NCBI GenBank assembly: GCA_022844225.1
Contig: JALHMC010000036.1
Location: 1-40,194, forward strand
Direction of reading: 5' to 3'
Origin: Hyphomicrobiaceae bacterium
GTDB lineage: Bacteria; Pseudomonadota; Alphaproteobacteria; Rhizobiales; Hyphomicrobiaceae
DNA length: 40,194 bases
Shown: one piece after another, positions 1 to 8,772 of the stretch
Position numbering within the stretch: position 1 is the stretch's first letter
Layout of the letters: each line of letters opens with the position of its first letter
Position numbers and translations under genes: made by a program
The notes under the pieces: model-generated
Seen by the model: only the letters and a program-made list of their open reading frames with translations
What the model was told of the DNA's origin: nothing
Database searches by the model: none

Positions 1-612
1 GCGATGACCTTCATGTCGTCGTTCTACGTCGATTATACGGTCGGCGGCCATGTGCAGGGGCCATCCGGCAACCGCGCCCAGAGCCGGTTGCCCACGGCCG
101 ATCTCTTCAAGGTCAAGGGCGGGCACATCCTGCTCGCCGTCAACAATGAGAAGCAGTTCGCCGCGCTGTCGAAGGCGATCGGCAAGCCCGACCTCAACAA
201 GGACCCCCGCTTTGTCGACTGGCCGACACGCATCGCCAATGATGCAGCGCTCCGCACCATCATCGAGGGCGTTTTCGCGTCCAACGACGCGGCCTATTGG
301 GACGATTACCTGACCGCCAACGATGTCCCCTGTGCCCGCGTTTGGCGCATCGACGAGGTGGTCGAGAATCCGCAACTCGAGCATCGGCCCGTCATGCAGG
401 AGATCGACAGCCCCTACGGCCGCCTCAAGATGATTGGCTCCGGCTTCCGCTTCGAGCACGATGGCGGCTCGATCGAATTTCCACCGCGGCTGCCCGGGGC
501 CGACACCGATGCGGTACTCGGCGAGGCCGGCTACTCGGCGGCTGAAATCGCGGCATTTCGCAAGGCAGCCGTGGTTGCCGAGGGTATCGAACTGGATCGA
601 CGGAAGAAGTAG
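1..612 (+). CDS. CaiB/BaiF family (class III) CoA-transferase, C-terminal part
   Basis: The frame is open from the left edge and stops with TAG at 610-612, so only about the last 203 residues are present. The fragment carries the C-terminal signature of class III CoA-transferases: a segment on presence in the active product (GHILLAVNNEKQF), a 'DPRFVDWPTRIAN' type helix, the 'VPCARVWRIDEVVENPQL' type linker and a final 'LGEAGYSAAEIAAFR' helix. Enzymes of this family move CoA between organic acids in the cytoplasm. The catalytic Asp lies in the missing N-terminal part, so the substrate cannot be judged. The enoyl-CoA hydratase and SDR downstream on the same strand suggest a shared acyl-CoA pathway, but an opposite-strand cytochrome gene separates them. 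The family call is firm; the substrate is unknown. Confidence 0.9.
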   Translation, partial: AMTFMSSFYVDYTVGGHVQGPSGNRAQSRLPTADLFKVKGGHILLAVNNEKQFAALSKAIGKPDLNKDPRFVDWPTRIANDAALRTIIEGVFASNDAAYWDDYLTANDVPCARVWRIDEVVENPQLEHRPVMQEIDSPYGRLKMIGSGFRFEHDGGSIEFPPRLPGADTDAVLGEAGYSAAEIAAFRKAAVVAEGIELDRRKK

Positions 613-620
613 GTCCGCCC

Positions 621-1043
621 TCACCGCTCCTGCAGCGACTGCACGTAGTAGACGAGTTCCAGGACGCGGGCGCGGACGGCGGCTTCACCGCCATAGGGGC
701 CGTATTTGTCGCCGACATCCTCGATGTATCGGCGGCCCCAGACCGGCATGTCGCGGGTGCCGTGAGCCGGAATCATGGCGCGCCCGTCTATCGTCTGGAA
801 CACCTTCAGGAACGGGAACTTGTAGTCGTTGGTCTCCTCGAGCTTGGTCAGATCGGTGGGTTTGACTTTGAGGGCCGACGCCATGGGGCCGTCGCCCTTG
901 CCTTTAGGGCCATGGCAAACCTGACAGGAGATCCGGTACTCCTCGGCGACGGCGTAGCGATCCTGGGCGGCGGCTACGGATGAGAATGCGCATAGGACGC
1001 CTGACGCGGCGATGGCTGTCGCCAGACTCGATTTCAAGATCAT
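621..1043 (-). CDS. Periplasmic mono-heme cytochrome c (class I-like)
   Basis: A 140-residue protein with a classic signal peptide (hydrophobic core residues 5-24, likely cleavage after the AAA near residue 26). It has one heme c attachment motif, C40-Q-V-C43-H44. M99 in the RDMPVWG segment is a good candidate for the distal axial ligand, and the C-terminal helix LVYYVQSLQ is typical of class I cytochromes. The start at 1043 is chosen because GGGAGG lies about 7 bases upstream and the signal peptide begins there; an upstream in-frame ATG at 1118 would put polar residues before the leader. It should shuttle electrons in the periplasm. It converges on the CoA-transferase with an 8-base gap. No oxidase or dehydrogenase partner gene is adjacent, so its redox partner is unknown. 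Confidence 0.88.
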   Translation of the reverse strand: MILKSSLATAIAASGVLCAFSSVAAAQDRYAVAEEYRISCQVCHGPKGKGDGPMASALKVKPTDLTKLEETNDYKFPFLKVFQTIDGRAMIPAHGTRDMPVWGRRYIEDVGDKYGPYGGEAAVRARVLELVYYVQSLQER

Positions 1044-1283
1044 CGTGGCCTCCCGTTTCCAGTCCGGATGCGAACATTGAGCGGGTGCATCCTGCGAGAT
1101 CGCGTTGACGCGGATCAATTCTCTGTTTCAACGATTTTCAGATCACATCTGATGTTCCGCCGCGGGAGATTTTGACTGTGCAGCGAAATCCCGCAGGTGC
1201 TTTGCCAAAGGAGCGCTTGCACCAGAGAGCGCGCGTGCACCACCCTAGAACCGAGATACCGTCCAATCGCTACGGAGCCACCC

Positions 1284-2024
1284 ATGTCCGACGCCGTTAC
1301 CTATGTCTCGAAGAACGACATCGCCATCATTACGCTGAACCGGCCGGAGAAGATGAACCGGATGGACAATGCGCTGATGGACGGGCTCTGCGAGGCCTGG
1401 CAGCGGTTCGGCAAATCGGACGATCGCGTGGCGGTCCTCACCGGCGCCGGGACCAGAGCCTTCTGCGCCGGCGCCGATCTGCAGAACCCGCCGCGCGGCC
1501 TCTACCATGGCGTGCCCGGCGTCGGCGTCGCGGTCGACAAGCCGATCATCGCGGCGGTGGCCGGCTGGTGCGTCGGCGGCGGCATGGTGCTCACGACCAT
1601 GTGCGACCTGATGATCTGCGCCGACAACGCCATTTTCACCTACCCTGAAGTGAAGGTCGGTTTCTCCGGCGGATTGATCACCAATCTCGTGACGCGAATT
1701 CCTCACAAGATCGCCATGGAATTACTGCTGATCGGCGAACAGATCGATGCCAAGCGCGCTTATGAGGTCGGCTACGCGAACAAGGTCGTGCCGATCGATC
1801 AGCTGATGCCGGAAGCCATGATCTGGGCTGGGAAGATCGCAGCCAACGCGCCAATGCCGACGCGGGCTCTCAAGCATTGGGCGAGCCAGACGCTGCCCAA
1901 GAGCCCGACGGAGATCGGCGGCTCCGCGCGCTACATGACCGATATGATCGATCACTCGGCCGACTGGGTGGAGGGCCGGACGGCCTTCAAGGAGAAGCGC
2001 GCACCGAAATTCAAAGGCAAGTGA
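1284..2024 (+). CDS. Enoyl-CoA hydratase/isomerase (crotonase) family protein
   Basis: A 246-residue crotonase-fold protein, the usual length. The oxyanion-hole segment FCAGADL (60-66) and the second one around G98-G100 are present. One catalytic Glu is kept: E122 in TYPEVKVGF aligns with Glu164 of rat enoyl-CoA hydratase. The position of Glu144 is occupied by V102 (GGGMVL instead of GGGCEL), so standard two-Glu water addition is doubtful. An isomerase, decarboxylase or hydrolase activity is possible. The start at 1284 has GGAG 6 bases upstream. The SDR gene begins 35 bases after the stop on the same strand, which suggests a two-gene unit acting on a CoA thioester in sequence. The family is certain; the reaction is not. 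Confidence 0.9.
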   Translation: MSDAVTYVSKNDIAIITLNRPEKMNRMDNALMDGLCEAWQRFGKSDDRVAVLTGAGTRAFCAGADLQNPPRGLYHGVPGVGVAVDKPIIAAVAGWCVGGGMVLTTMCDLMICADNAIFTYPEVKVGFSGGLITNLVTRIPHKIAMELLLIGEQIDAKRAYEVGYANKVVPIDQLMPEAMIWAGKIAANAPMPTRALKHWASQTLPKSPTEIGGSARYMTDMIDHSADWVEGRTAFKEKRAPKFKGK

Positions 2025-2059
2025 GCCCTACGGGAAAAAACGAGAGAGAGGAGACGCAC

Positions 2060-2821
2060 ATGCGCTTTCAGGACCAAGCCATCGTCATCACCGGCGCGGG
2101 CAGCGGCATCGGCCGTGAGACAGCGATCGAGTTCGCCAAGGAGGGCGGCGTCGTCGCCGTGTCCGACATCGACGCGAAGACGGCGGAACGCACGGTCGAG
2201 GAGATCACCAAGGCGGGCGGCCGCGCCTATCCTTTTCCGCTCGACACCACCGATCCGAAGGCGGTGCAAGCGACCTTCGATGCCATCGAGCGGCGGCTCG
2301 GTCGGCTCGACGTCCTCGTCAACAGCGCCGGCATCCGCGAGATCAAGCCGGTGATCGAACTCTCTCACGAGGAGTGGAGCCGGGTCATCAACGTCAACAT
2401 CACCGGCGTCTTCCTGTGCTCGCAGGCTTTCGTACAGCGGATCGTCAAGGCCGGTCGGCAAGGCTCGATCGTCAACCTCGCCTCGACGCTCGGCGTGACG
2501 GCGGCACCCAATCGGCCCGCATACACAGCCTCGAAGCATGCCGTGGTGGGCCTCACCAAGGAGATGGGGCTCGAACTCGGCACCAGCGGTATCCGCGTCA
2601 ATGCCGTCGGTCCCGGCGTAACGCGGACTGCTCTCACCGAGCGCTACTTCCAGGATCCGGCAATGGCCGAGACCGTGAAATCCGTCCACGCCATGAACCG
2701 GTGGGGCGAAGCACGCGAGATTGCCCGAGCCATCCTGTTCCTGGCGTCCGACGACGCGAGTTTCATCACAGGGACGACGCTGATCGTCGATGGAGGTTGG
2801 ACGGCGGGCAAGAAGATGTGA
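2060..2821 (+). CDS. Short-chain dehydrogenase/reductase (classical SDR)
   Basis: A 253-residue NAD(P)-dependent oxidoreductase with all classical SDR marks: nucleotide-binding TGAGSGIG (11-18), NSAG (88-91), the structural Asn N113, and the catalytic set S142, Y155 and K159 (YTASK). An acidic residue at the end of strand beta-2 (D36 in SDID) favours NAD over NADP. The C-terminus ends in ITGTTLIVDGGW, the standard family ending. The start at 2060 follows a GAGAGGAG ribosome-binding site. It lies directly after the crotonase gene and probably oxidises or reduces a hydroxyacyl/ketoacyl group formed in the same pathway (FabG-like or 3-hydroxyacyl-CoA dehydrogenase-like). The substrate is not readable from sequence. 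Confidence 0.92.
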   Translation: MRFQDQAIVITGAGSGIGRETAIEFAKEGGVVAVSDIDAKTAERTVEEITKAGGRAYPFPLDTTDPKAVQATFDAIERRLGRLDVLVNSAGIREIKPVIELSHEEWSRVINVNITGVFLCSQAFVQRIVKAGRQGSIVNLASTLGVTAAPNRPAYTASKHAVVGLTKEMGLELGTSGIRVNAVGPGVTRTALTERYFQDPAMAETVKSVHAMNRWGEAREIARAILFLASDDASFITGTTLIVDGGWTAGKKM

Positions 2822-2857
2822 CACGGGACGGGTGCGCGCAGGCATTGCTCACCACCC

Positions 2858-3109
2858 CTAGGGCGCCAGCCGCTCACGTGTGTACCTCACCGCCTCCGCG
2901 ACCGTCTCGACGGTCACGACCGGGCCGCTTCCGCCGATGGTGAGTTCGAACTGGCCGCGGCGCCAATGCCAGATGCCGAGCACGTTCGGGCCGCGTTCGA
3001 TCGCCACGCCGCTCGGCTGGCGTTCGGCCGCCTTCGCGCCGCGGGCCGTAAGGTCGCGGTCGGCGTTGAGTGCGTCGCGCAACTGCGCTTCCATGATCGC
3101 GGTCGCCAT
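2858..3109 (-). CDS. Small hypothetical protein (83 aa)
   Basis: I do not recognise this protein. It is a short soluble product without signal peptide or membrane segment. It consists of an N-terminal charged helix, then GPNVLGIWHWRRGQFELT and VVTVETVAEAVRYTRE, a beta-strand/helix pattern. Codon third positions are strongly G/C in this frame and not in the alternatives, which supports real coding. AAGG lies close to the ATG at 3109. It converges on the SDR gene with 36 bases between stops. No function is proposed. Confidence 0.6.
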   Translation of the reverse strand: MATAIMEAQLRDALNADRDLTARGAKAAERQPSGVAIERGPNVLGIWHWRRGQFELTIGGSGPVVTVETVAEAVRYTRERLAP

Positions 3110-3252
3110 TGGCCTTCACCGCCTCTCGCTGAGGGTGGGGCGCCGGCCGCGTGTTCGTGCGGCGCTGGTGCCTAGCCGTCTTCGTCACCGTCGGGCGAGG
3201 AAAGAACGTGCTGCCGAAGCGAGGTATTCCCAATTCGCCGAAAATGCCTTCA

Positions 3253-3283
3253 TTAATGATCGTAAGGGTATTTCGATCATTAA
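3253..3283. repeat. Perfect 10-bp inverted repeat, AT-rich
   Basis: TTAATGATCG (3253-3262) and CGATCATTAA (3274-3283) are exact reverse complements separated by 11 bases. The site stands out as AT-rich in GC-rich surroundings. It sits 53 bases beyond the maeB stop and about 145 bases upstream of the small hypothetical gene, both on the minus strand. It could be a transcription terminator for maeB, although no strong T-run follows on that strand, or an operator for the downstream gene. Confidence 0.45.
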
Positions 3284-3335
3284 CAGCGGCTCGATTTCGG
3301 CTCACTCTTCCATATAGGATCGCACGGCTGATTTT

Positions 3336-5630
3336 CTACAGCTCGCCCGCCGCCCGAGCGGCATCGACGACGGCGACGGCCGACATATTCAACAAACCGC
3401 GAACGGTGATCGACGGGGTCACGATGTGCACGGGCTGCGCCGCGCCGAGCAGGATCGGCCCGATGGCGACGCTGTCCGACACGACCTTCAACAGGTTGAA
3501 AGCAATATTGGCCGCGTCGAGTCCTGGCGCGATCAAGAGGTTGGCGGCCCCCGTCAGCCGCGAGCGCGGGAACAACTCCTCGCGAATGAACGGAGAGATC
3601 GCGGCATCGGCCTGCATCTCCCCCTCGACTTCGAGCTCGGGGCCCCAGTCCTTCAGGGTCGCGAGCACGTTGCGCATTTTCTGCGCGGACGGAGTGTTCT
3701 CGCTGCCGAAGCTCGAATGCGAAAGCAGCGCGACGCGCGGCTCGATGCCGAAGCGTCGGACGACGTCCGAGGCAAGCATCGTGATCTCCGCCAGTTGATC
3801 CGCCGTGGGATCGTAGGTGACGTGTGTGTCGGCGATGAACAGCGGGCCGCTAGGCAGGATCATGGCCGATAGGGCTGCAAATCCCCGGACCCCGCCGAGT
3901 TGGCCGACGACCTGCGAAACGTGCCGAAGCTGCGTCTGGTATCGCCCGACGGCGCCACAGATCATCGCATCGGCGTCCCCGCGCCGAAGCAGAAGTCCGG
4001 CGACCACCGTCGAGCCGTTCCGCACGACACGTTGGGCGTGCGAGGGTGAGACGCCCCGGCGCTCGACGAGCTGATGGTACTCGTCAGTCAAGGCGGGAAC
4101 GCGCGGATCGGTCGCGAGATCGAAGATGTCATAGTCGCGCTCGGAGCGCATTCGTAGGCCGAGGTGCGTAATTGAGCGCGCGATGCCCTCCCGTGATCCG
4201 ACAAGGATCGGGCGGGCGAGGCGCTCGCTCACGACCTGCTGTGCGCACTGCAGCACGTATGGGTGTTCGCCCTCGGCGAAGACGAGACGCTTTGGCGTTG
4301 ATTGCGAGGCTCGGCGCGCCGCATCGAAGACGGGCCGCATGACGAAGCCCGATCGATAGACGAAGCCATTGAGCTTGTGGCGATAGCTGTCGAAATCGGT
4401 GATGGGGCGCGTCGCGACACCGGATTCCATGGCGGCCTTCGCGACGGCGGGCGCGATCTCGGTGATCAGCCGCGGATCGAACGGCTTCGGCAAAATGTAG
4501 TCGCGCCCGAACACGAACGTCTCGGCTCCATAGGCGGCGAGTACGATGTCGGAGGCCTCGCTTTCGGCGATCCCCGCCAATGCGGTGACGGCAGCGGCCT
4601 TCATCTCCTCGGTGATGCTGGTGGCCCCGACGTCGAGCGCGCCGCGGAAGATGAAGGGAAAGCACAGCACGTTGTTGATCTGGTTGGGATAGTCCGTCCG
4701 CCCCGTGGCAATCACGGCATCGTCGCGCACCGCCAGCACATCCTCAGGCAGGATCTCGGGTGTCGGGTTGGCCAGTGCGAAGACCAGCGGCTTGGCCGCC
4801 ATGGACGCCACCATGTCGCGCGTGACGACACGGGCTGCCGAGAGGCCGAGCAGTACGTCCGCGCCACGAATGGCTTCGGCGAGCGTGCGGGCGCGCGTCT
4901 CCTGGGCGTAGACATCGAGGTAGGGGTTCATCAGTTCATTGCGGCCTTTGAAGACGACGCCCTTGATGTCCGTCAGCATGACGTTCTCGCGGCGGAGGCC
5001 GAGCGTCACCAGCAGGTTCACGCAGGCGAGTGCCGCCGCACCGGCGCCGGACGTCACCAGGCGAACCTCGCTGATCGACTTGCCAACCACCTTCAGGCCA
5101 TTGAGGATGCCGGCAGCGACGACGATTGCGGTGCCGTGCTGGTCGTCGTGGAAGACCGGAATACGCATTCGGGCCCGCAGCCGCTTCTCGATTTCGAAGC
5201 ACTCCGGCGCCTTGATGTCCTCGAGGTTGATGCCACCGAACGTGGGCTCCAGCCGAGCAACGGCTTCCACGAACGGATCGACGTTCTTCTCGTCCACCTC
5301 GATGTCGAACACGTCGATACCGGCGAATTTCTTGAACAGGACCGCTTTGCCCTCCATCACCGGCTTGGCAGCGAGCGGCCCGATATCGCCAAGCCCGAGC
5401 ACCGCCGTGCCGTTGGTGATCACACCAACGAGATTGGCGCGGGCCGTGTACCGGGCAACCGTCGATGAATCCGCCGCGATGGCCTCGCAGGCATAGGCGA
5501 CGCCCGGGCTGTAGGCGAGCGCAAGGTCGGCCTGGTTGGCGACCGGCTTGGTCGGCTGGATCGCCACTTTCCCCGGCGGATCGGCCTCGTGATAGTCGAG
5601 GGCGATGCGCCTCATGGTGTCGTCAGGCAT
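3336..5630 (-). CDS. maeB: NADP-dependent malic enzyme, MaeB type with C-terminal phosphotransacetylase-like domain
   Basis: A 764-residue two-domain protein of the length usual for MaeB. It converts malate to pyruvate and CO2 with reduction of NADP, feeding pyruvate and NADPH from the TCA cycle. The malic enzyme half (about 1-430) has Y40 (AYSPGVA), K95 ([10 protein letters not shown]), metal ligands E137/D138 and D162/D163 (FHDDQHGTA), and the nucleotide-binding SGAGAAA loop near 194-200. From about residue 440 the protein matches phosphate acetyltransferase ([37 protein letters not shown]). In this family that domain is generally regulatory, sensing acetyl-CoA, not catalytic. The start at 5630 has GAGGG just upstream; M6 is an alternative. 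It diverges from the E1 gene over a 176-base shared control region that holds an interrupted palindrome. Confidence 0.95.
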   Translation of the reverse strand: MPDDTMRRIALDYHEADPPGKVAIQPTKPVANQADLALAYSPGVAYACEAIAADSSTVARYTARANLVGVITNGTAVLGLGDIGPLAAKPVMEGKAVLFKKFAGIDVFDIEVDEKNVDPFVEAVARLEPTFGGINLEDIKAPECFEIEKRLRARMRIPVFHDDQHGTAIVVAAGILNGLKVVGKSISEVRLVTSGAGAAALACVNLLVTLGLRRENVMLTDIKGVVFKGRNELMNPYLDVYAQETRARTLAEAIRGADVLLGLSAARVVTRDMVASMAAKPLVFALANPTPEILPEDVLAVRDDAVIATGRTDYPNQINNVLCFPFIFRGALDVGATSITEEMKAAAVTALAGIAESEASDIVLAAYGAETFVFGRDYILPKPFDPRLITEIAPAVAKAAMESGVATRPITDFDSYRHKLNGFVYRSGFVMRPVFDAARRASQSTPKRLVFAEGEHPYVLQCAQQVVSERLARPILVGSREGIARSITHLGLRMRSERDYDIFDLATDPRVPALTDEYHQLVERRGVSPSHAQRVVRNGSTVVAGLLLRRGDADAMICGAVGRYQTQLRHVSQVVGQLGGVRGFAALSAMILPSGPLFIADTHVTYDPTADQLAEITMLASDVVRRFGIEPRVALLSHSSFGSENTPSAQKMRNVLATLKDWGPELEVEGEMQADAAISPFIREELFPRSRLTGAANLLIAPGLDAANIAFNLLKVVSDSVAIGPILLGAAQPVHIVTPSITVRGLLNMSAVAVVDAARAAGEL

Positions 5631-5694
5631 GGTCCCTCGATTGTGCCAGAGTGTCGGGCTCGGCCACTCGCGGCCTTTGGGCTGATACTACGAC

Positions 5695-5726
5695 GCGCAA
5701 GGGTCGTTCGCGAAGGCGTCTTGCGC
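5695..5726. promoter_or_regulatory. Candidate operator: interrupted 32-bp palindrome between maeB and the E1 gene
   Basis: Outer arms GCGCAAG (5695-5701) and CTTGCGC (5720-5726) and the inner perfect palindrome TTCGCGAA (5707-5714) share the same centre, between 5710 and 5711. In all, 12 of the 16 symmetric base pairs match. The site lies in the divergent spacer, 65 bases from the maeB start and 81 from the E1 start, where one dimeric regulator could control both genes. No regulator gene is adjacent, so its identity is unknown. Confidence 0.35.
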
Positions 5727-5806
5727 ATGGACGCGGCGGGAACCAGTCCCTAGATTGCGCCGGCCAAGCCAAGGCCGTGTGACGGCCATCCCAGGATACG
5801 ACGTTC

Positions 5807-8470
5807 ATGAATGAGCACATGCGGCCGCATGAATCCGCGGATCGTGATCGTGATCGCGACGCGAGCGAGCCCTTCTTCGGCATCGGCGATCCCGGCGCGC
5901 TGGAGGCCTACTACGCGGGGGCCACAGGCGAAAGGCCGGCGCGCCGCGCTTTGTCTGCAGCGACAATCGGCAATGGCGGTGCCGAAGTCGCGCTGATAGA
6001 GGCCTATCGGTCACGCGGCTTCCTGCGGGCCACGCTCGATCCGCTGGGGCTCGCGCCGAGACCTGCGATCGACGCGCTGGCGGCGACGCAGTATGGCCTC
6101 AACCCCCAGGCTGCGCGGCCGCTCGTCGATCGCCTGGAGCAGGCCTACTGCGGCAATATCGGCTGGGAGATCGGACACATCCACGATCCGGCGCGTCGGT
6201 CTTGGCTGGCAGCGGAAGCGGAGGCTGGAGAGGCCGCTCTGCCGGACGATGCCACGCGCGCCCGCATTCTGGCGTTATTGGCAAAGGCGACGGCCTTCGA
6301 GGCGGGTCTCGCGCAACGCTATCCGGGTGGCCGCTTGTTCGGGCTCGGAGGAGCTGAGAGCTTTCTCATCGCCATCGCGACCATTCTCTCGGAAAGCGTG
6401 CAACTCGGCGCCGACGAAGTCGTCATCGGCGGCATGCACAGGGGCCGCTTCAGTCTGCTTGCCAACGTGCTCGGCAAGCCCATCAATCAGATGGTCGCCG
6501 AGATCCTCGGTAAGCCCGCAGTGCCGGACGGCATCGACTGCTCGTCGGACGTGTCCTACCACCTCGGTTACTCGGGCGACCTCGATATCGCGGGCGGCAG
6601 GTTGCACGTCTCCGTGTCGGCCCATCCGTCACACCTGCAACTCGCGCCGATCATGGCGCAGGGCCGCGCGCGCGCCAAACAGGCGATGCGTGGCGCCGGC
6701 GGCAGGCAGGCCGTGCTGCCGCTCCTGCTGCACACGGACGCGAGTTTCGCTGGGCAAGGTCTCGTTGCCGAGATGCTGCAGCTCTCGGGGCTTGCCCCGT
6801 TCGATCTCGGCGGCACCATCCACGTCGTCATCAACAACCAGCTCGGCTTCACGACGACGCCCGAAGACGGCCGCACGGCCCGCGGCGCGACCGACATCGC
6901 CCGCCTGATCGAAGCGCCGGTGCTCCACGTCAACGGCGACGACCCGGAGGCCGTGTGGCGCGTCGGCCTGGTCGCAGCCAACTGGCGGGCGACGTTCGGC
7001 ACCGACATCGTCATCGATCTCGTCTGCTACCGGCGGCCCGGCCACAACGAGATCGACGAGCCGCGCTTCACCCAACCGGTGATGTATCGCGCTGTCGATG
7101 CGTTGGCGCCGGTCGACCAACTCTACGCGGCGGCCTTGGCGGCGAAAGGCATCGACACCAGCGGTGCCGACGCCGCGCGCGCCACGTTACAGGCCGAGAT
7201 CGCCGAGGCGTTCGCCGGTGCCAAATCCTGGAAGACCAATTCCGCCGATTGGTTCGACGGGGCCTGGAAAGGTTTCGCAGCCGGGACGGTGGCCGACATG
7301 CTTGCGCCGGCCGCCACCGGTGTGCACAGCCCTCGCCTCGTCGCCATCGGCCGCGCCATCACGACCCCGCCAGCGGACTTCGACGTCGACCCCAAGGTCC
7401 AGCGGTTCCTCGATGAGCGCCGCAAATCGATCGAAACGGGCGAAGGCATAAACTGGGCGACGGGCGAAGCCCTGGCGCTGGCGACGCTGGCGGCGGAAGG
7501 CACGCCCGTCCGGCTCGGCGGCCAGGACACCGTACGCGGCGCCTTTACGCAGCGTCATCTCGAGCTGCACTGCCAGCGCACGGGGCGGCGTCACCTCACA
7601 CTACGCCCGGCGGCCGCCGACGACGTCGCGATGGAAATCCACAATACGCCGCTGATCGAGCATGCCATCGCCTGCTTCGAGTACGGCATCTCGATGGCCG
7701 ATCCGCGCCGGCTGGTGATCTGGGAGGCGCAGTTCGGCGAGTTCCTGAACTATGCACAGGCCGTGTTCGACCAGTGTATCGCCTGTGGCGAGGACCGCTG
7801 GCTGCGCTCCTCCGGTCTCGTCATTCTGCTGCCCCATGGCCTCGACGGCGGCGGCCCTGACCACTCGACGGGACGGCCCGAACGTTTGCTCGCCGCGTGC
7901 GCGGGCGCCAACCTGCAGGTCGTCAACGCCTCGACACCGGCCAATTTCTTCCACGTGCTGCGCCGCCAGATGCATCGGCCGTTCCGCAAGCCCCTCGTAG
8001 TTTTGTCGCCGAAAGCCCTGCTGCGCACCAAGGCCTGCGCGTCGGCGCTTGCCGATTTCGCGGAAGGCACGAGTTTCCGGGCCGTGATCCCTGACGCGGG
8101 CGTAACGAGCGCCCGCCGAGTCGTGATGTGCTCGGGCAAAGTCTACTACGAACTCGCCGAGGCGCGTGCCGCGCGCGGCCTCGACAAAACCGTGGCCCTC
8201 GTCAGGCTGGAGCAATTGTATCCGCTGCCCGAAGCCGAGATCTCTGCGGCGCTCGCAGCCCATTCCGGCGCCGAGCTGGTCTGGTGCGAGGAAGAGCCCG
8301 AGAACATGGGCACTTTCTCATGGCTCGACCGCCGCCTCGAGTCGCTGGCCGGCCGCCCCGTCCGCCGCGCCGGCCGCCCCGCCGCTGCCACGCCCGCCGT
8401 CGGCGTCAAGTACTGGCACGAAGCCGAGATCAAGGCCTTCGTCGAGGAAGCTCTGGGTGGGGTGGGGTGA
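5807..8470 (+). CDS. 2-oxo-acid dehydrogenase E1 component, SucA/DHTKD1-like, thiamine diphosphate-dependent
   Basis: An 887-residue protein with the SucA-type layout: an N-terminal helical region (YCGNIGWEIGHI near 114-125), the transketolase-like catalytic half and the C-terminal pyrimidine-binding half (from about 540). Active-site features include H211 (GMHRGR), H252 (SYHLGYS), H276 (HPSHL), the ThDP/Mg segment D311-A-S with N343/N344 (NNQLG), and CYRRPGHNEIDEP. Compared with E. coli SucA, the ThDP motif reads TDASFAGQG rather than GDAAVTGQG, and NPSHLE is HPSHLQ. DASF-GQG plus NNQLG recalls DHTKD1, the 2-oxoadipate dehydrogenase E1. No E2 (sucB) or E3 (lpd) gene follows, so it must borrow them or act as a decarboxylase or carboligase. 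The N-terminus has a curious Asp-Arg run (DRDRDRD, 12-18). The start has AGGA about 10 bases upstream. Confidence 0.9.
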   Translation: MNEHMRPHESADRDRDRDASEPFFGIGDPGALEAYYAGATGERPARRALSAATIGNGGAEVALIEAYRSRGFLRATLDPLGLAPRPAIDALAATQYGLNPQAARPLVDRLEQAYCGNIGWEIGHIHDPARRSWLAAEAEAGEAALPDDATRARILALLAKATAFEAGLAQRYPGGRLFGLGGAESFLIAIATILSESVQLGADEVVIGGMHRGRFSLLANVLGKPINQMVAEILGKPAVPDGIDCSSDVSYHLGYSGDLDIAGGRLHVSVSAHPSHLQLAPIMAQGRARAKQAMRGAGGRQAVLPLLLHTDASFAGQGLVAEMLQLSGLAPFDLGGTIHVVINNQLGFTTTPEDGRTARGATDIARLIEAPVLHVNGDDPEAVWRVGLVAANWRATFGTDIVIDLVCYRRPGHNEIDEPRFTQPVMYRAVDALAPVDQLYAAALAAKGIDTSGADAARATLQAEIAEAFAGAKSWKTNSADWFDGAWKGFAAGTVADMLAPAATGVHSPRLVAIGRAITTPPADFDVDPKVQRFLDERRKSIETGEGINWATGEALALATLAAEGTPVRLGGQDTVRGAFTQRHLELHCQRTGRRHLTLRPAAADDVAMEIHNTPLIEHAIACFEYGISMADPRRLVIWEAQFGEFLNYAQAVFDQCIACGEDRWLRSSGLVILLPHGLDGGGPDHSTGRPERLLAACAGANLQVVNASTPANFFHVLRRQMHRPFRKPLVVLSPKALLRTKACASALADFAEGTSFRAVIPDAGVTSARRVVMCSGKVYYELAEARAARGLDKTVALVRLEQLYPLPEAEISAALAAHSGAELVWCEEEPENMGTFSWLDRRLESLAGRPVRRAGRPAAATPAVGVKYWHEAEIKAFVEEALGGVG

Positions 8471-8772
8471 GGAGAGAAGACTCGGAATGGACGTCGCCGC
8501 GGAAGAAACGCCGACGTGACAGGCAGACCAGCGGCCAGTGTGGTTGTCGAAAAATAGAGCGAAAAATGTGAATTATTGAGGATGATGGCCGCGCTGCTCC
8601 CCATTGCACCATTAGAAATTGCCAGCCCCGCGATCGAAAGTTCTTCAGCGATCTGTGATGGATGCGGAGCATTCGCGCGACTTCGGAAACGATTTGTTGG
8701 AACGAACTGAGGCACATAGATCTCTCGTTGGTGGGCGGAAGCAAAGAAAGCAGATTATCCGTGAAGGGATCA
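8471..8772. other. Gene-free stretch upstream of the histidine kinase
   Basis: About 300 bases with visibly more A/T than the neighbours (for example around 8545-8580 and 8640-8760). Open frames here have poor codon bias and no recognised domain. I see no convincing gene, hairpin or repeat. It probably holds the promoter of the kinase gene and may include degraded DNA. Confidence 0.4.

Noticed and set aside
8662..8772. Longer N-terminus for the histidine kinase
   Set aside because: The extra 37 residues lie in low-bias DNA and have no ribosome-binding site, while GAAGGG precedes the ATG at 8773.
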